Shown one piece after another: positions 1-8,106 of a stretch of 64,000 bases of DNA. The first letter of the stretch is position 1, and every line of letters begins with the position of its first letter. Source of the stretch: Thalassospira profundimaris WP0211 (GTDB taxonomy: Bacteria > Pseudomonadota > Alphaproteobacteria > Rhodospirillales > Thalassospiraceae); contig NZ_AMRN01000003.1 in the NCBI RefSeq assembly GCF_000300275.1, positions 124,001-188,000 on the forward strand, written 5' to 3'. The translations under genes were made by a program, and so were the position numbers. The notes under the pieces were generated by a model that saw only the letters and a list, made by a program, of their open reading frames with translations, ran no database searches and was not told the origin of the DNA.

Positions 1-441
1 CTTGGCCCCCAGACGATCATTGAGCGCATCATAAAGCGGGCGCAGATACGGGGCCATTTTGGCTTCGACATCACCTGGCAGGAAACCGATATTTTCCCCG
101 GCTTCAACCGCCGGGCGGGCCAGAACGATGCGGGCGATGTCGCCGTTATCAAGGGCTTCGACCGCCTTGGATACAGCGATATAGGTCTTGCCGGTGCCGG
201 CCGGGCCAAGGGCCATGACCAGATTGTAATTGTCGATGGCATCCATCAGGGCTGCCTGGTTTTCACTTTTCGGGCGGATGTTGCGGCGGTAGCTTTGATC
301 GCGTTGTCCTTTCTGTTCTGTTCCGGTCTGATCCGACCCGCCAAGCGGGTGCCAATCAGCATTGTTTTCATCAAACAGTTCATGAACATTGTTATTAGAC
401 TGCTGCGGACGGTTACGACGACGTGCTGCGCGCTTACCCAT
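1..441 (-). CDS. phoH: PhoH-family ATPase (C-terminus cut by the window edge)
   Basis: Only the first 147 codons are in the window; the gene runs off the left edge. The visible protein has a basic, Asn/Gln-rich N-terminal tail (about residues 1-60), then the PhoH P-loop domain with Walker A GPAGTGKT at residues 79-86 and the downstream family block LARPAVEAGENIGFLPGD. PhoH proteins are cytoplasmic ATPases linked to RNA metabolism and phosphate stress; the precise role is unsettled. The ATG at 441 is chosen because GAGGTG lies just upstream and the tail reads in frame into the domain. No PIN domain precedes the ATPase, so this is the short PhoH type. Its leader contains a terminator-like hairpin. 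Confidence 0.88.
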   Translation of the reverse strand, partial: MGKRAARRRNRPQQSNNNVHELFDENNADWHPLGGSDQTGTEQKGQRDQSYRRNIRPKSENQAALMDAIDNYNLVMALGPAGTGKTYIAVSKAVEALDNGDIARIVLARPAVEAGENIGFLPGDVEAKMAPYLRPLYDALNDRLGAK

Positions 442-446
442 GACAA

Positions 447-693
447 TCACCTCAACAAAGTGGCCAAAAAAGCAAAACGCGCCATTCCGTTATGGAAAGG
501 CGCGCATTCAATTTTCATCTCGCGATGGAAGTGGCGGTAGGAGTTTCCGCCGGTCACAGCATGTTGCATGTGCGATCCGGGGGGCGAAAATTCTCGGTTT
601 AAGACGCTTTTTCGCGGCACTCGGGAACTCCTCCTGCGGTCCAGTTATTGACCGTTAATTGGAATCGTACCCCTATATGCAGTGTCTTGTCAC
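447..693 (-). promoter_or_regulatory. Structured leader or small RNA upstream of phoH
   Basis: On the minus strand a promoter-like pair GTGACA (688-693) and TACGAT (664-669), spaced 18, would start a transcript near 657. The RNA could fold so that GGAGTT near 626-632 pairs with AACTCC near 553-558, with smaller hairpins inside, and it ends in a strong hairpin (478-504) followed by a T-rich tract. An AGGAGG sits 9 nt before a GTG at 620 that opens a 57-codon frame ending at 447, inside the phoH ribosome-binding region. So this is either an attenuated phoH leader, a separate small RNA, or a small ORF. I cannot decide among them. Confidence 0.4.
478..504 (-). terminator. Terminator-like hairpin in the phoH leader
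   Basis: Inverted repeat CGCGCC/GGCGCG, extended inward by TTCC/GGAA after one mismatch, with a GTTAT loop. On the minus strand it is followed by TTTTGCTTTTTT, the pattern of an intrinsic terminator. It lies only 37 nt before the phoH start, which suggests attenuation or the 3' end of a small RNA. Confidence 0.55.
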
Positions 694-781
694 GGCTTTT
701 TGCGCGATTAAAGTTTCATGAATTCGGTTTATGAGTCTTTTCAGGTATTTATCCCGCATCTGCGAAGGAAGTTTTTTCCAA

Positions 782-2008
782 TCAACCGTGCGTTGGTGTC
801 GCTGAGCGCGAAGGCAGGGCGGCACTGATCACCCAGGCGAGCGTTAAAAACGCGATTGATGTCACAAGGCATCCGGCCAACCCGCCATAAAGATACGCCA
901 CCCCCGACAGCACAGTTCCGGTCAATCGACCGATGGCGTTCGACATATAATAGAACCCGACATTCATCGCGACCTTGTCGCCCTCGGCATAGGCAAGGAT
1001 CAGGTAGGAATGCAGCGATGAATTGATCGCAAAGACAATCCCGAACACCAGCAACCCACCCAGAACGGCAAGTTCCGGGGCAAAGTCCTGTGTGATGGCG
1101 ATGGCAATAGCAGCAGACACGGCAATAAGGGCGGCAATCCAGATTTGCGCGGTTCGGCCATCCGGCTCGCGGGTTTTGGCACGCAGCATCTTCGGCGCAA
1201 TGGCCTGAATAAAGCCATATCCGATCACCCAAAGCGCCATGTAACTGCCGACTTCGATATGGCCCCAGCCAAGCTCGGAGGCCAGAAATACCGGCAGGCC
1301 AACGACAAACCAGATATCGCGCGAGCCAAACAAAAACAGACGAGCGGCGGACAGCACATTGATCTTGCGATCACGCGAAAAGACATCGCGAAATTTCGGC
1401 TTCATCGCGCCGGCTGGTCCAGCCATTGCAGAGCCGAGCGATATCGCAACCGCCACAAGGGTCAGCGCAAGACCCGCCGCCATCGCCAAAAGCGCACCGG
1501 AAAAACCAAGCCAGGACAGCAACGCACCGCCCATGAAAAAGCCAACACCCTTAAGCGCGTTCTTCGATCCGGTCAAAAGCGCCACCCAGCGGAAAAGCGC
1601 CCCTTCGGCATGGGCCGGCACCAGAACCTTGATTGCCGATTTGCTCGACATCTTGGTCAGATCCTTGGCAACCCCCGATGCCGCCTGAAGTCCCATGACA
1701 TAGGCGACAGAAATGGCGGGGAGCCAATCGGGATTGGTAAATGAAAGCGCGGTCAGCGACGCAATTTGTAATGCCAGCCCGGCAAACAGGGTAAAACGCA
1801 ATCCGCGCGCCTGCGCCAGCCACCCACCAACCAGATTGGTGACGATCCCGGCCACTTCATACAGGATGAACAAAAGCGCGATTTCAAATGCCGAATAGCC
1901 CAGCGCATGAAAGTGCAACAGCACCAGCATACGAAGCGCCCCGTCGGTCAGGGTAAAACCCCAATAGGCCCCGGTGACCAGCGCATAGTTGCGGATTGCG
2001 GCCGACAT
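782..2008 (-). CDS. arsJ: ArsJ-type organoarsenical efflux permease (MFS)
   Basis: A 408-residue major facilitator with about 12 hydrophobic segments. It lies 5 nt downstream of a GAPDH gene in an arsenic operon, which is the diagnostic context of ArsJ. ArsJ exports 1-arseno-3-phosphoglycerate, the unstable product made when GAPDH uses arsenate in place of phosphate; outside the cell it decays and releases arsenate. The ATG at 2008 is preferred over an in-frame upstream start at 2080, because 2080 lies well inside gapdh whereas 2008 follows a GGGGAA ribosome site. The function rests mainly on the operon partner and on overall fold; the sequence alone says MFS. Confidence 0.85.
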   Translation of the reverse strand: MSAAIRNYALVTGAYWGFTLTDGALRMLVLLHFHALGYSAFEIALLFILYEVAGIVTNLVGGWLAQARGLRFTLFAGLALQIASLTALSFTNPDWLPAISVAYVMGLQAASGVAKDLTKMSSKSAIKVLVPAHAEGALFRWVALLTGSKNALKGVGFFMGGALLSWLGFSGALLAMAAGLALTLVAVAISLGSAMAGPAGAMKPKFRDVFSRDRKINVLSAARLFLFGSRDIWFVVGLPVFLASELGWGHIEVGSYMALWVIGYGFIQAIAPKMLRAKTREPDGRTAQIWIAALIAVSAAIAIAITQDFAPELAVLGGLLVFGIVFAINSSLHSYLILAYAEGDKVAMNVGFYYMSNAIGRLTGTVLSGVAYLYGGLAGCLVTSIAFLTLAWVISAALPSRSATPTHG

Positions 2009-2013
2009 TTTTG

Positions 2014-3039
2014 CTATTTCCCCAACAGGTGTTGCGCGACTTTGGCCGCCAAATCCGCCATCCGGCAGACATAACCCCATTCATTGTCATACCAGGCCAG
2101 GATTTTGACCTGCCGCTTGTCGATCACCATGGTCGACCCGGCATCGATAATCGAAGACCGGCTGTCATTAAGGTAATCGGCACTGACCAGCGGGCGTTCT
2201 TCATAACCAAGAATACCGGCAAGATAGGTTTCAGATGCCTCACGCATCAGGCGATTGACGGTCTCATTATCGGTGTCTTCGGCGACTTCGAACACACAAT
2301 CGGTCAGCGACGCATTCAGCAACGGGACACGCACGGCAATACCGTTCAGCTTGCCCTTGAGTTCCGGGTAAATCAGCGTGATCGCGGTCGCCGACCCGGT
2401 GCTGGTCGGGATCAGCGATTGCAGGCAGGACCGCGCCCGGCGCAAATCCTTGTGCGGCAGATCGACAATCGTCTGGGTGTTGGTCACATCATGAATGGTG
2501 GTGATCGATCCATGCACGATGCCAAGCTTTTCATGCACAACCTTTACCACCGGTGCCAGACAGTTGGTCGTGCAACTCGCCGCGGTCAAAAGGTGATGCT
2601 GGGCTGGGTCATAAAGATCATCATTTACGCCATAGACGATATTAAGTGCGCCTTCCTTGACCGGGGCGGCAACGATGACTTTCTTAACCCCCTGATCGAA
2701 ATAGGGCTGCAATGTCTCGGGCGTTTTGAACTTGCCGGTGCATTCCAGAACAATGTCGCATCCCATGCCGACCCAGTCGGTCTCGCCGGGGGTGGCATTT
2801 TCGCTAAAACTGATCTTGTGCGTCTGATCGATCACCACATTATCATCGATGCAGGCAACACCATTGCCCCAGCGGCCATGGACCGAATCAAATTCCAGCA
2901 AGTGTGCCGCAGTAACAGCCCCGCCCTTGATTTCGTTGATATGGACAAACTCAAGGTCCGGATGCCCCCATCCTGCGCGCAGAACCAGACGGCCCATGCG
3001 GCCAAAACCATTGATGCCAATGCGGATTTTGCGGCTCAT
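2014..3039 (-). CDS. gapdh: Glyceraldehyde-3-phosphate dehydrogenase of the ars operon
   Basis: A full-length 341-residue GAPDH. The Rossmann signature [10 protein letters not shown] is at 8-17, the catalytic cysteine in ASCTTNC is Cys156, and the base-catalyst histidine is His183. In this position, between acr3 and arsJ, the enzyme is expected to make 1-arseno-3-phosphoglycerate from glyceraldehyde-3-phosphate and arsenate for export by ArsJ. It is unlikely to be the main glycolytic enzyme: pgk, elsewhere in the window, has no gap gene next to it, and this copy is bound to an ars promoter. The start codon follows GGAG and lies 12 nt after the acr3 stop. Confidence 0.92.
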   Translation of the reverse strand: MSRKIRIGINGFGRMGRLVLRAGWGHPDLEFVHINEIKGGAVTAAHLLEFDSVHGRWGNGVACIDDNVVIDQTHKISFSENATPGETDWVGMGCDIVLECTGKFKTPETLQPYFDQGVKKVIVAAPVKEGALNIVYGVNDDLYDPAQHHLLTAASCTTNCLAPVVKVVHEKLGIVHGSITTIHDVTNTQTIVDLPHKDLRRARSCLQSLIPTSTGSATAITLIYPELKGKLNGIAVRVPLLNASLTDCVFEVAEDTDNETVNRLMREASETYLAGILGYEERPLVSADYLNDSRSSIIDAGSTMVIDKRQVKILAWYDNEWGYVCRMADLAAKVAQHLLGK

Positions 3040-3051
3040 ATCAGGGCTCCG

Positions 3052-4083
3052 TTAGTTTGCAATTTTTGATGGGGTGAACCAGCCACGGGTGCGGTTGGCA
3101 ATGGCGACAAGCGACAGCATCACCGGCACTTCGACCAGCACACCAACCACGGTGGCAAGGGCCGCACCCGATGAAAAACCAAACAACCCGATGGCAGTCG
3201 CCACAGCCAGTTCAAAGAAGTTCGATGCCCCGATCATCGAAGACGGGGCGGCGATTTTGTGTTCCACACCCAGCAGCTTGTTGGCGACATAGGCGATGGC
3301 CGCGATGAAATAGGTCTGCAAAATGATCGGCACCGCCAGAAGGGCAATGATCATCGGCTGGGCAATGATCTGCTGCCCCTGAAAGGCAAACAGCAGAACC
3401 AGCGTGCTAAGCAACGCAATCATCGATACGGGTTTGAGCTTGGCATCAAAGCTGTTGAATGCCGCGACCCCGCCTTTCATGACGCGGTTTCGGATGATCT
3501 GGCCAACAATCACCGGAATAACGATAAACGCCACAACCGAAATGGTCAGCGTTTCCCACGGGATAGTGATTGCCGAAATGCCGAGCAACAAGGCCACAAT
3601 CGGCGCAAAGGCAAAGATCATGATCGTGTCATTCAGTGCCACCTGGGTCAGCGTAAAGTTTGCATCCCCCTTGGTCAGGTGTGACCAGACAAACACCATT
3701 GCTGTGCAGGGGGCAGCCCCCAAAAGGATCAGACCGGCGATATAGCTTTCGATTTGTGACTCGGGCAAAAGCGGGCGGAACAGAAAGCCGATAAACAGCC
3801 AGCCAAGGGCTGCCATGGTAAAAGGCTTGATCAGCCAGTTCACACCAAGCGTGACGCCGATCCCGCGCCACTGTCGACCGACTTCATGAAGCGCACCAAA
3901 GTCGACCTTCATCAACATCGGAACGATCATCAACCAGATCAGAACCGTCACCGGCAGATTGATCTCATAGGCGGTCAGATTGCCAATCGCCTGAAACACG
4001 CCGGGAAACATTTCGCCCAAGACGATGCCGACCACGATGCTGACAGCAACCCAGATGGTCAGAAAACGTTCGAAAATACCCAT
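3052..4083 (-). CDS. acr3: Arsenite efflux permease Acr3
   Basis: A 343-residue membrane protein of the bile acid/arsenite transporter family with about ten transmembrane helices. The conserved cysteine of Acr3 transporters is present in APCTAMVFVW (Cys126), in the fourth helix. It exports As(III) by proton antiport across the inner membrane. The ATG at 4083 abuts the arsR stop codon, so the two genes are almost certainly co-translated. It covers trivalent arsenic, while gapdh-arsJ downstream covers arsenate. No arsenate reductase (arsC) is seen between arsR and arsJ, consistent with the GAPDH/ArsJ route for arsenate. Confidence 0.93.
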   Translation of the reverse strand: MGIFERFLTIWVAVSIVVGIVLGEMFPGVFQAIGNLTAYEINLPVTVLIWLMIVPMLMKVDFGALHEVGRQWRGIGVTLGVNWLIKPFTMAALGWLFIGFLFRPLLPESQIESYIAGLILLGAAPCTAMVFVWSHLTKGDANFTLTQVALNDTIMIFAFAPIVALLLGISAITIPWETLTISVVAFIVIPVIVGQIIRNRVMKGGVAAFNSFDAKLKPVSMIALLSTLVLLFAFQGQQIIAQPMIIALLAVPIILQTYFIAAIAYVANKLLGVEHKIAAPSSMIGASNFFELAVATAIGLFGFSSGAALATVVGVLVEVPVMLSLVAIANRTRGWFTPSKIAN

Positions 4084-4428
4084 CTAGCAGCATCCTTTTT
4101 TATCGACGGTGGCAGAGCGGCTTGGCAGCCCACACAATTCGGGTTGCCCCTGACAGCAGTCATCGGCAAGAAACCCCAGAAGATCACGCATGGCATCGGG
4201 AACGATCCGGTAAATGATCGACCGGCCTTCGCGGGTGCTGGTAATCAACCCGGCCTGACTAAGTGTTGTCAGGTGCGATGACATGGTGTTGTGCGGAATG
4301 GCTATCTGCCGGGCCAGTTCGCCCGCGGCAATACCGTCATTCCCGGCCCGGACCAGCAAGCGGAATGCTGCCAGTCTGTGTTCCTGTGCCAAGGCGCCAA
4401 GGGCGCTGATTGCGTGCTTTGTTTCCAT
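4084..4428 (-). CDS. arsR: ArsR-family arsenic-responsive repressor
   Basis: A 114-residue winged-helix repressor; the recognition region is IPHNTMSSHLTTL around 44-56. A C-terminal metalloid site is visible: Cys91-Cys92 in DDCC and Cys99, with a further Cys pair at the extreme C-terminus. This resembles ArsR proteins whose As(III) site lies in the C-terminal helix rather than in the DNA-binding helix. It should repress arsR-acr3-gapdh-arsJ. The ATG at 4428 lies within the operator and has no ribosome-binding site, so the mRNA may be leaderless; a TTG at 4464 would add 12 residues but looks less likely. Confidence 0.88.
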   Translation of the reverse strand: METKHAISALGALAQEHRLAAFRLLVRAGNDGIAAGELARQIAIPHNTMSSHLTTLSQAGLITSTREGRSIIYRIVPDAMRDLLGFLADDCCQGQPELCGLPSRSATVDKKGCC

Positions 4429-4464
4429 ATGTCGGGAAATATCGACATATATCGGTGCTGGCAA
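4427..4464 (-). promoter_or_regulatory. ArsR operator and promoter of the acr3 operon
   Basis: Perfect inverted repeat ATATGTCG (4427-4434) and CGACATAT (4443-4450) with an 8-nt centre. It overlaps a possible minus-strand promoter, TTGCCA (4459-4464) and GATATT (4438-4443), and the ATG of arsR at 4428. The -35/-10 spacing is 15, shorter than ideal. A repressor bound here would block its own operon. Confidence 0.7.
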
Positions 4465-4560
4465 GTGACATTTGTATTGCAGTAGTGGTCATGCTCAAGC
4501 CTGATGCTAAAAAGGATATTTGAATCAGTCAGATGTGGGAGCTGCAGAAAATGTATTTAA

Positions 4561-4583
4561 ATAACTAGAAATATAGTTATAAT
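4561..4583 (+). promoter_or_regulatory. Operator and -10 element of the second arsR
   Basis: Perfect inverted repeat ATAACTA (4561-4567) and TAGTTAT (4574-4580), 6-nt centre. A consensus TATAAT (4578-4583) overlaps the right arm. Transcription would begin at or next to the ATG at 4590, implying a leaderless mRNA. The same geometry recurs before arsP at 4938. Confidence 0.7.
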
Positions 4584-4589
4584 GACCGC

Positions 4590-4913
4590 ATGAGTGAAAA
4601 AACCATTGCACCGGCCTTTGCCGCACTGGGCCACGAAGCCCGTCTGAAAATCTATCGTCTGCTGGTCAAGGCCGGGGACGAGGGGCTTAATATTGGCGAT
4701 ATCGGGCGGGTGCTTGGCCTTCCGGCATCAACCCTTTCCCATCATCTCGGCACCTTGGTTCAGGCTGGTCTGGTCAAACAGGAAAAACTGGGGCGCGAAA
4801 CCCGTAATCGGGCTGATTTCGATGTTATGCGCGATCTTGTCGGCTTCATCACCGATGAATGTTGCAGCGGTGTCGATCTTGATGCCGCCCATCAAACGGA
4901 AAAGGCCTGCTAG
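4590..4913 (+). CDS. ArsR-family repressor (second copy)
   Basis: A 107-residue ArsR-type winged-helix protein, with recognition helix LPASTLSHHLGTL around 44-56. It has Cys91-Cys92 in DECC and a terminal Cys107, the same layout as the neighbouring repressor, so it probably also senses a trivalent arsenical. The two are homologous but clearly diverged, and their operators differ (ATAACTA against ATATGTCG half-sites). It is divergent from the first arsR and lies 50 nt before the arsP-like gene, which it most likely controls together with itself. Methylarsenite is a plausible inducer given the partner gene; that is inference. Confidence 0.85.
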   Translation: MSEKTIAPAFAALGHEARLKIYRLLVKAGDEGLNIGDIGRVLGLPASTLSHHLGTLVQAGLVKQEKLGRETRNRADFDVMRDLVGFITDECCSGVDLDAAHQTEKAC

Positions 4914-4937
4914 GTCGGGCATTTTTTTTGGATCAAT

Positions 4938-4957
4938 ATAACTAATTTTCTAGGGAT
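4938..4957 (+). promoter_or_regulatory. Second copy of the ATAACTA operator, before arsP
   Basis: ATAACTA (4938-4944), a 6-nt centre, then TAGGGAT (4951-4957), which matches five of seven bases of the right arm at 4574-4580. Same spacing as that site. It lies in the 50-nt gap before the permease, suggesting the second repressor binds both places. Confidence 0.5.
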
Positions 4958-4963
4958 ATAGAT

Positions 4964-6001
4964 ATGAGTGCCCTGACATTTCAATTGCGCCGCATCGGCA
5001 CTTCTGCCCGACAAACAGACCGGGTTTTGCTGGCATCCTGCATCATCCTTGCTGCGATCTTTATCTTTGACGCGCCGCAATTTGTCCCAAGTTTGCAGTT
5101 CACGGCTGAGTCCTTTGTTAGCACGGCACCGTTTCTGGTGCTCTCAATCGGCATTGCCGCCTACGCGACGGCAACCGGGGCCGATAACCTGATTTCGCGC
5201 GCCTTTGCCGGGCGGCCTGTGCGGATGGTGTTTACCGCGGCCGCCTTCGGGGCACTGTCGCCCTTTTGCTCCTGCGGGGTGATCCCGCTGATTGCGGCCC
5301 TGCTTGCCATGGGGGTGCCGTTGGCACCGGTCATGGCATTTTGGCTGGCAAGTCCGGTGATTGACCCGGCGATGTTTGTTCTGACCGCGGGCACGCTTGG
5401 GACCGAATTCGCGGTGATTAAAATGATCTCGGCGATTGGTCTTGGTTTGATGGGCGGCTTTGTCACCCTATGGCTGGGCTCGCGGGGCTTCCTTTCTGAT
5501 CCGTTGCGTGACGGGGTGGGAAATGGTGGCTGCGGCGGGGCCAAGGTCCGTTCACACAAGGCGGTTGTCTGGAAGTTCTGGCGCGATGATGAACGGATCA
5601 AAAAGTTCAGATCGTCCGCGATTGCCAACATGCTCTTTTTGGGCAAGTGGATCGCCTTTGCCTTCCTGCTTGAAAGCATCATGGTCGCCTATGTCCCGGC
5701 TGAAAGTGTCAGTGGATTGCTTGGTGGTGACGGGATTGGCCCGATTGCCATTGCCACCCTTGTCGGGGTTCCGGCCTATTTGAATGGCTATGCCGCCCTT
5801 CCGATCATGGAAGGCCTGATTGCGCAGGGCATGCAATCGGGGGCGGCGATGGCGTTTCTGGTGGCCGGCGGGGTATCGTCCATCCCGGCGGCGATTGCCG
5901 TTTTTGCGCTGGTCAAAAAGCCGGTCTTTGCGCTGTATCTGGTTTATGCGCTGGTCGGTTCGTTCGCAATTGGCGTTATTTCGCAAGCCTGGCTGGGTTA
6001 A
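4964..6001 (+). CDS. arsP: ArsP-type permease (UPF0718/DUF318 family)
   Basis: A 345-residue permease with about eight or more hydrophobic helices. The family motif FCSCGVIPLI is at 101-110, with Cys102 and Cys104; a second helix pair near 265-290 carries GVPAYLNGYAALP. A Gly/Cys-rich cytoplasmic loop lies near residue 188. Members of this family include ArsP, which exports trivalent organoarsenicals such as methylarsenite, and related metal exporters. Assignment to ArsP here follows from the adjacent arsR and the facing arsenic operon. The ATG at 4964 is preceded by AGGG. Another metal substrate cannot be excluded. Confidence 0.75.
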   Translation: MSALTFQLRRIGTSARQTDRVLLASCIILAAIFIFDAPQFVPSLQFTAESFVSTAPFLVLSIGIAAYATATGADNLISRAFAGRPVRMVFTAAAFGALSPFCSCGVIPLIAALLAMGVPLAPVMAFWLASPVIDPAMFVLTAGTLGTEFAVIKMISAIGLGLMGGFVTLWLGSRGFLSDPLRDGVGNGGCGGAKVRSHKAVVWKFWRDDERIKKFRSSAIANMLFLGKWIAFAFLLESIMVAYVPAESVSGLLGGDGIGPIAIATLVGVPAYLNGYAALPIMEGLIAQGMQSGAAMAFLVAGGVSSIPAAIAVFALVKKPVFALYLVYALVGSFAIGVISQAWLG

Positions 6002-6104
6002 ACCGCCCGCTTCATGTCCGATATGATGATTTCACGGTGGCAATGACGTTAAAAATCGCTACATTGCGCGCCAAGAAATTCATATCGGATTAAAGTTGAT
6101 AACC

Positions 6105-7700
6105 ATGTCGATGATTGACAAGCAGGTATCGCGTCGCCGTACCTTCGCTATCATTGCCCACCCGGATGCGGGTAAAACCACCCTGACCGAAAAACTGCTT
6201 CTTTTCGGGGGTGCCATCCAGATGGCTGGTGCAGTGAAGGCGAAAAAGGAACAAAAGGGTGCCCGTTCGGACTTCATGAAGATCGAACAGGATCGCGGTA
6301 TTTCCGTGTCCTCTGCGGTTATGACGTTCGAGTTCGAAGAAAATATCTTCAACCTGCTTGATACGCCGGGCCACGAAGACTTTTCCGAAGATACCTATCG
6401 CGTGCTGACCGCCGTTGACTCGGCTGTCATGGTGATTGACGGCGCGAAGGGCATCGAGGCCCAGACGCGCAAGCTGTTTGAGGTTTGCCGTCTGCGTGAC
6501 GTGCCGATCACGACGTTCGTTAACAAGCTTGACCGCGAAGCACGGGATTCGTTCGAACTGATCGATCAGATCGAACAGGATCTTGCCCTTGATGTGTCGC
6601 CGGTTACCTGGCCGATTGGCTCGGGCCGTGATTTCCATGGTTGTTATGATCTGGTCAATGATCAGCTTCTGTTCATGGAAAAAGGCGGCAATGTCGTCAA
6701 GGAAGCCATTCCGATCAAGGGGCTTGATGATCCAAAGCTTGATGAACTGATCCCGGATTACCTTCTGGAAAAGCTGCGTGAAGAAGTCGAAATGGTGCGC
6801 GAAATCTGCCCGCCATTTGATTTGCAAAGCTACCGCGAAGGCCATCTGACCCCGGTCTTCTTTGGGTCGGCGGTCAATAACTTTGGCGTGCGTGAATTGT
6901 TGCGCGGCATTGGCGAAATCGCACCGACCCCGCGCCCGCAAGAAGCGGCAACGCGCCTAGTCGAAGCGGTGGAGCCAAAGGTCGCCGGCTTCGTGTTCAA
7001 GGTACAAGCCAACATCGACCCGAACCACCGTGACCGTATTGCGTTTATTCGTCTGTGCTCGGGCCATTTCAAACGCGGCATGAAGCTTAAGCATGTGCGT
7101 GCAGGCAAACTGATGGCCGTGCATAACCCGATGCTGTTCTTTGCCAATGAACGTGACATTGCCGAAGAAGCCTGGCCGGGCGATATCATCGGTATTCCAA
7201 ACCACGGCACCTTGCGCATTGGCGATACCCTGACCGAGGGCGAAGATCTTCGCTTCCGTGGGGTTCCGGCCTTTGCACCGGAATTGCTCCAGAAAGTCCG
7301 CCTTGATGATCCGCTGAAGGGCAAGCACCTTCAGCGCGCGCTTGAACAGCTCGCCGAAGAAGGTGCATCCCAGGTCTTCAAGCCGATGATGGGTGCGGAC
7401 TGGATCGTTGGCGTGGTCGGACAGCTTCAGTTCGAGGTTCTGAAAGAACGCATCTCGGCCGAATACGGCATCAAGGTGCATTTCGAACCGACGCCTGCCT
7501 ATGCCGCCCGCTGGGTGGTGGGCGATGATCCGCTTGAAATCAAGAAATTCCGGGATGCCAACCAGTCCGCCCTGTTTGAAGACCATGACGAAACACTGGT
7601 CTTCATCGCGCGCAACGCCTGGCATCTTGAAACCACGCAACGCGACTGGCCGAACCTCAAATTCGAAGCCACCCGCGAACAGAACCTGATTGCTGCGTAA
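6105..7700 (+). CDS. prfC: Peptide chain release factor 3
   Basis: A 531-residue translational GTPase. G1 AHPDAGKTT, G3 DTPGHEDFSEDTYR and G4 NKLD are all visible in the first 150 residues, followed by EF-G-like domains. The N-terminal VSRRRTFAIIAHPDAGKTT and the full length match RF3 rather than EF-G or TypA. It recycles RF1/RF2 from the ribosome after peptide release. The ATG at 6105 or 6111 is likely; a TTG at 6096 would add three residues and has no better ribosome site. It ends at a strong terminator shared with the convergent azlD. Confidence 0.95.
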   Translation: MSMIDKQVSRRRTFAIIAHPDAGKTTLTEKLLLFGGAIQMAGAVKAKKEQKGARSDFMKIEQDRGISVSSAVMTFEFEENIFNLLDTPGHEDFSEDTYRVLTAVDSAVMVIDGAKGIEAQTRKLFEVCRLRDVPITTFVNKLDREARDSFELIDQIEQDLALDVSPVTWPIGSGRDFHGCYDLVNDQLLFMEKGGNVVKEAIPIKGLDDPKLDELIPDYLLEKLREEVEMVREICPPFDLQSYREGHLTPVFFGSAVNNFGVRELLRGIGEIAPTPRPQEAATRLVEAVEPKVAGFVFKVQANIDPNHRDRIAFIRLCSGHFKRGMKLKHVRAGKLMAVHNPMLFFANERDIAEEAWPGDIIGIPNHGTLRIGDTLTEGEDLRFRGVPAFAPELLQKVRLDDPLKGKHLQRALEQLAEEGASQVFKPMMGADWIVGVVGQLQFEVLKERISAEYGIKVHFEPTPAYAARWVVGDDPLEIKKFRDANQSALFEDHDETLVFIARNAWHLETTQRDWPNLKFEATREQNLIAA

Positions 7701-7721
7701 CTTTCGCACGCACCCAAACGC

Positions 7722-7753
7722 AAAAAGCCGTCCTCATCCGAGGGCGGCTTTTT
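7722..7753. terminator. Bidirectional terminator between prfC and azlD
   Basis: Hairpin AAAAAGCCGTCCTC / GAGGGCGGCTTTTT with an ATCC loop and one G-T pair. It has T tracts on both strands, fitting convergent prfC and azlD. Confidence 0.9.
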
Positions 7754-7776
7754 CTTTGTTTGTCTTCGGCCGTTGT

Positions 7777-8106
7777 CTAGTTACCGATGAAATATCGGCC
7801 CACACCGACCAGAACCATGCCCACCGCCATGGCGGCAAACAGGTTGCGCGCAAGCGCCATGGTAATCACGGTGGCTGCCGCCCCGGTAATGCCAATCGCA
7901 CCTGCCGAAAGCGCACTTGGCACCCAGACGGAAATCAAAACCGCACCGGGCAGGCGTTCCAGCACATGTGCCCAGCGGCCATGTTGCGGCAGGCGATCAG
8001 CCATTAAAAGCCCACCCAGACGCATGCCATAGGTCACCGCCGCCATGCCAAGGATGGTCAGAACGGCCTCAAGGCTGAAACTTGTCAGATCGGGGAATTG
8101 GGTCAT
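7777..8106 (-). CDS. azlD: AzlD, small subunit of branched-chain amino-acid exporter
   Basis: A 109-residue protein with about four transmembrane helices and the AzlD-family pattern TYGMRLGGLL near residue 26. It pairs with AzlC to form an exporter for branched-chain amino acids or their analogues. Its ATG overlaps the azlC stop by 4 nt, the usual sign of translational coupling. The substrate is not determined by sequence alone. Confidence 0.88.
   Translation of the reverse strand: MTQFPDLTSFSLEAVLTILGMAAVTYGMRLGGLLMADRLPQHGRWAHVLERLPGAVLISVWVPSALSAGAIGITGAAATVITMALARNLFAAMAVGMVLVGVGRYFIGN

Noticed and set aside
246-446. 66-codon minus frame inside phoH
   Set aside because: It overlaps the true phoH reading frame, which carries the Walker A motif.
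1996-3069. Long plus-strand frame opposite gapdh (357 codons)
   Set aside because: A shadow of a high-GC gene; the opposite strand encodes an unmistakable GAPDH.
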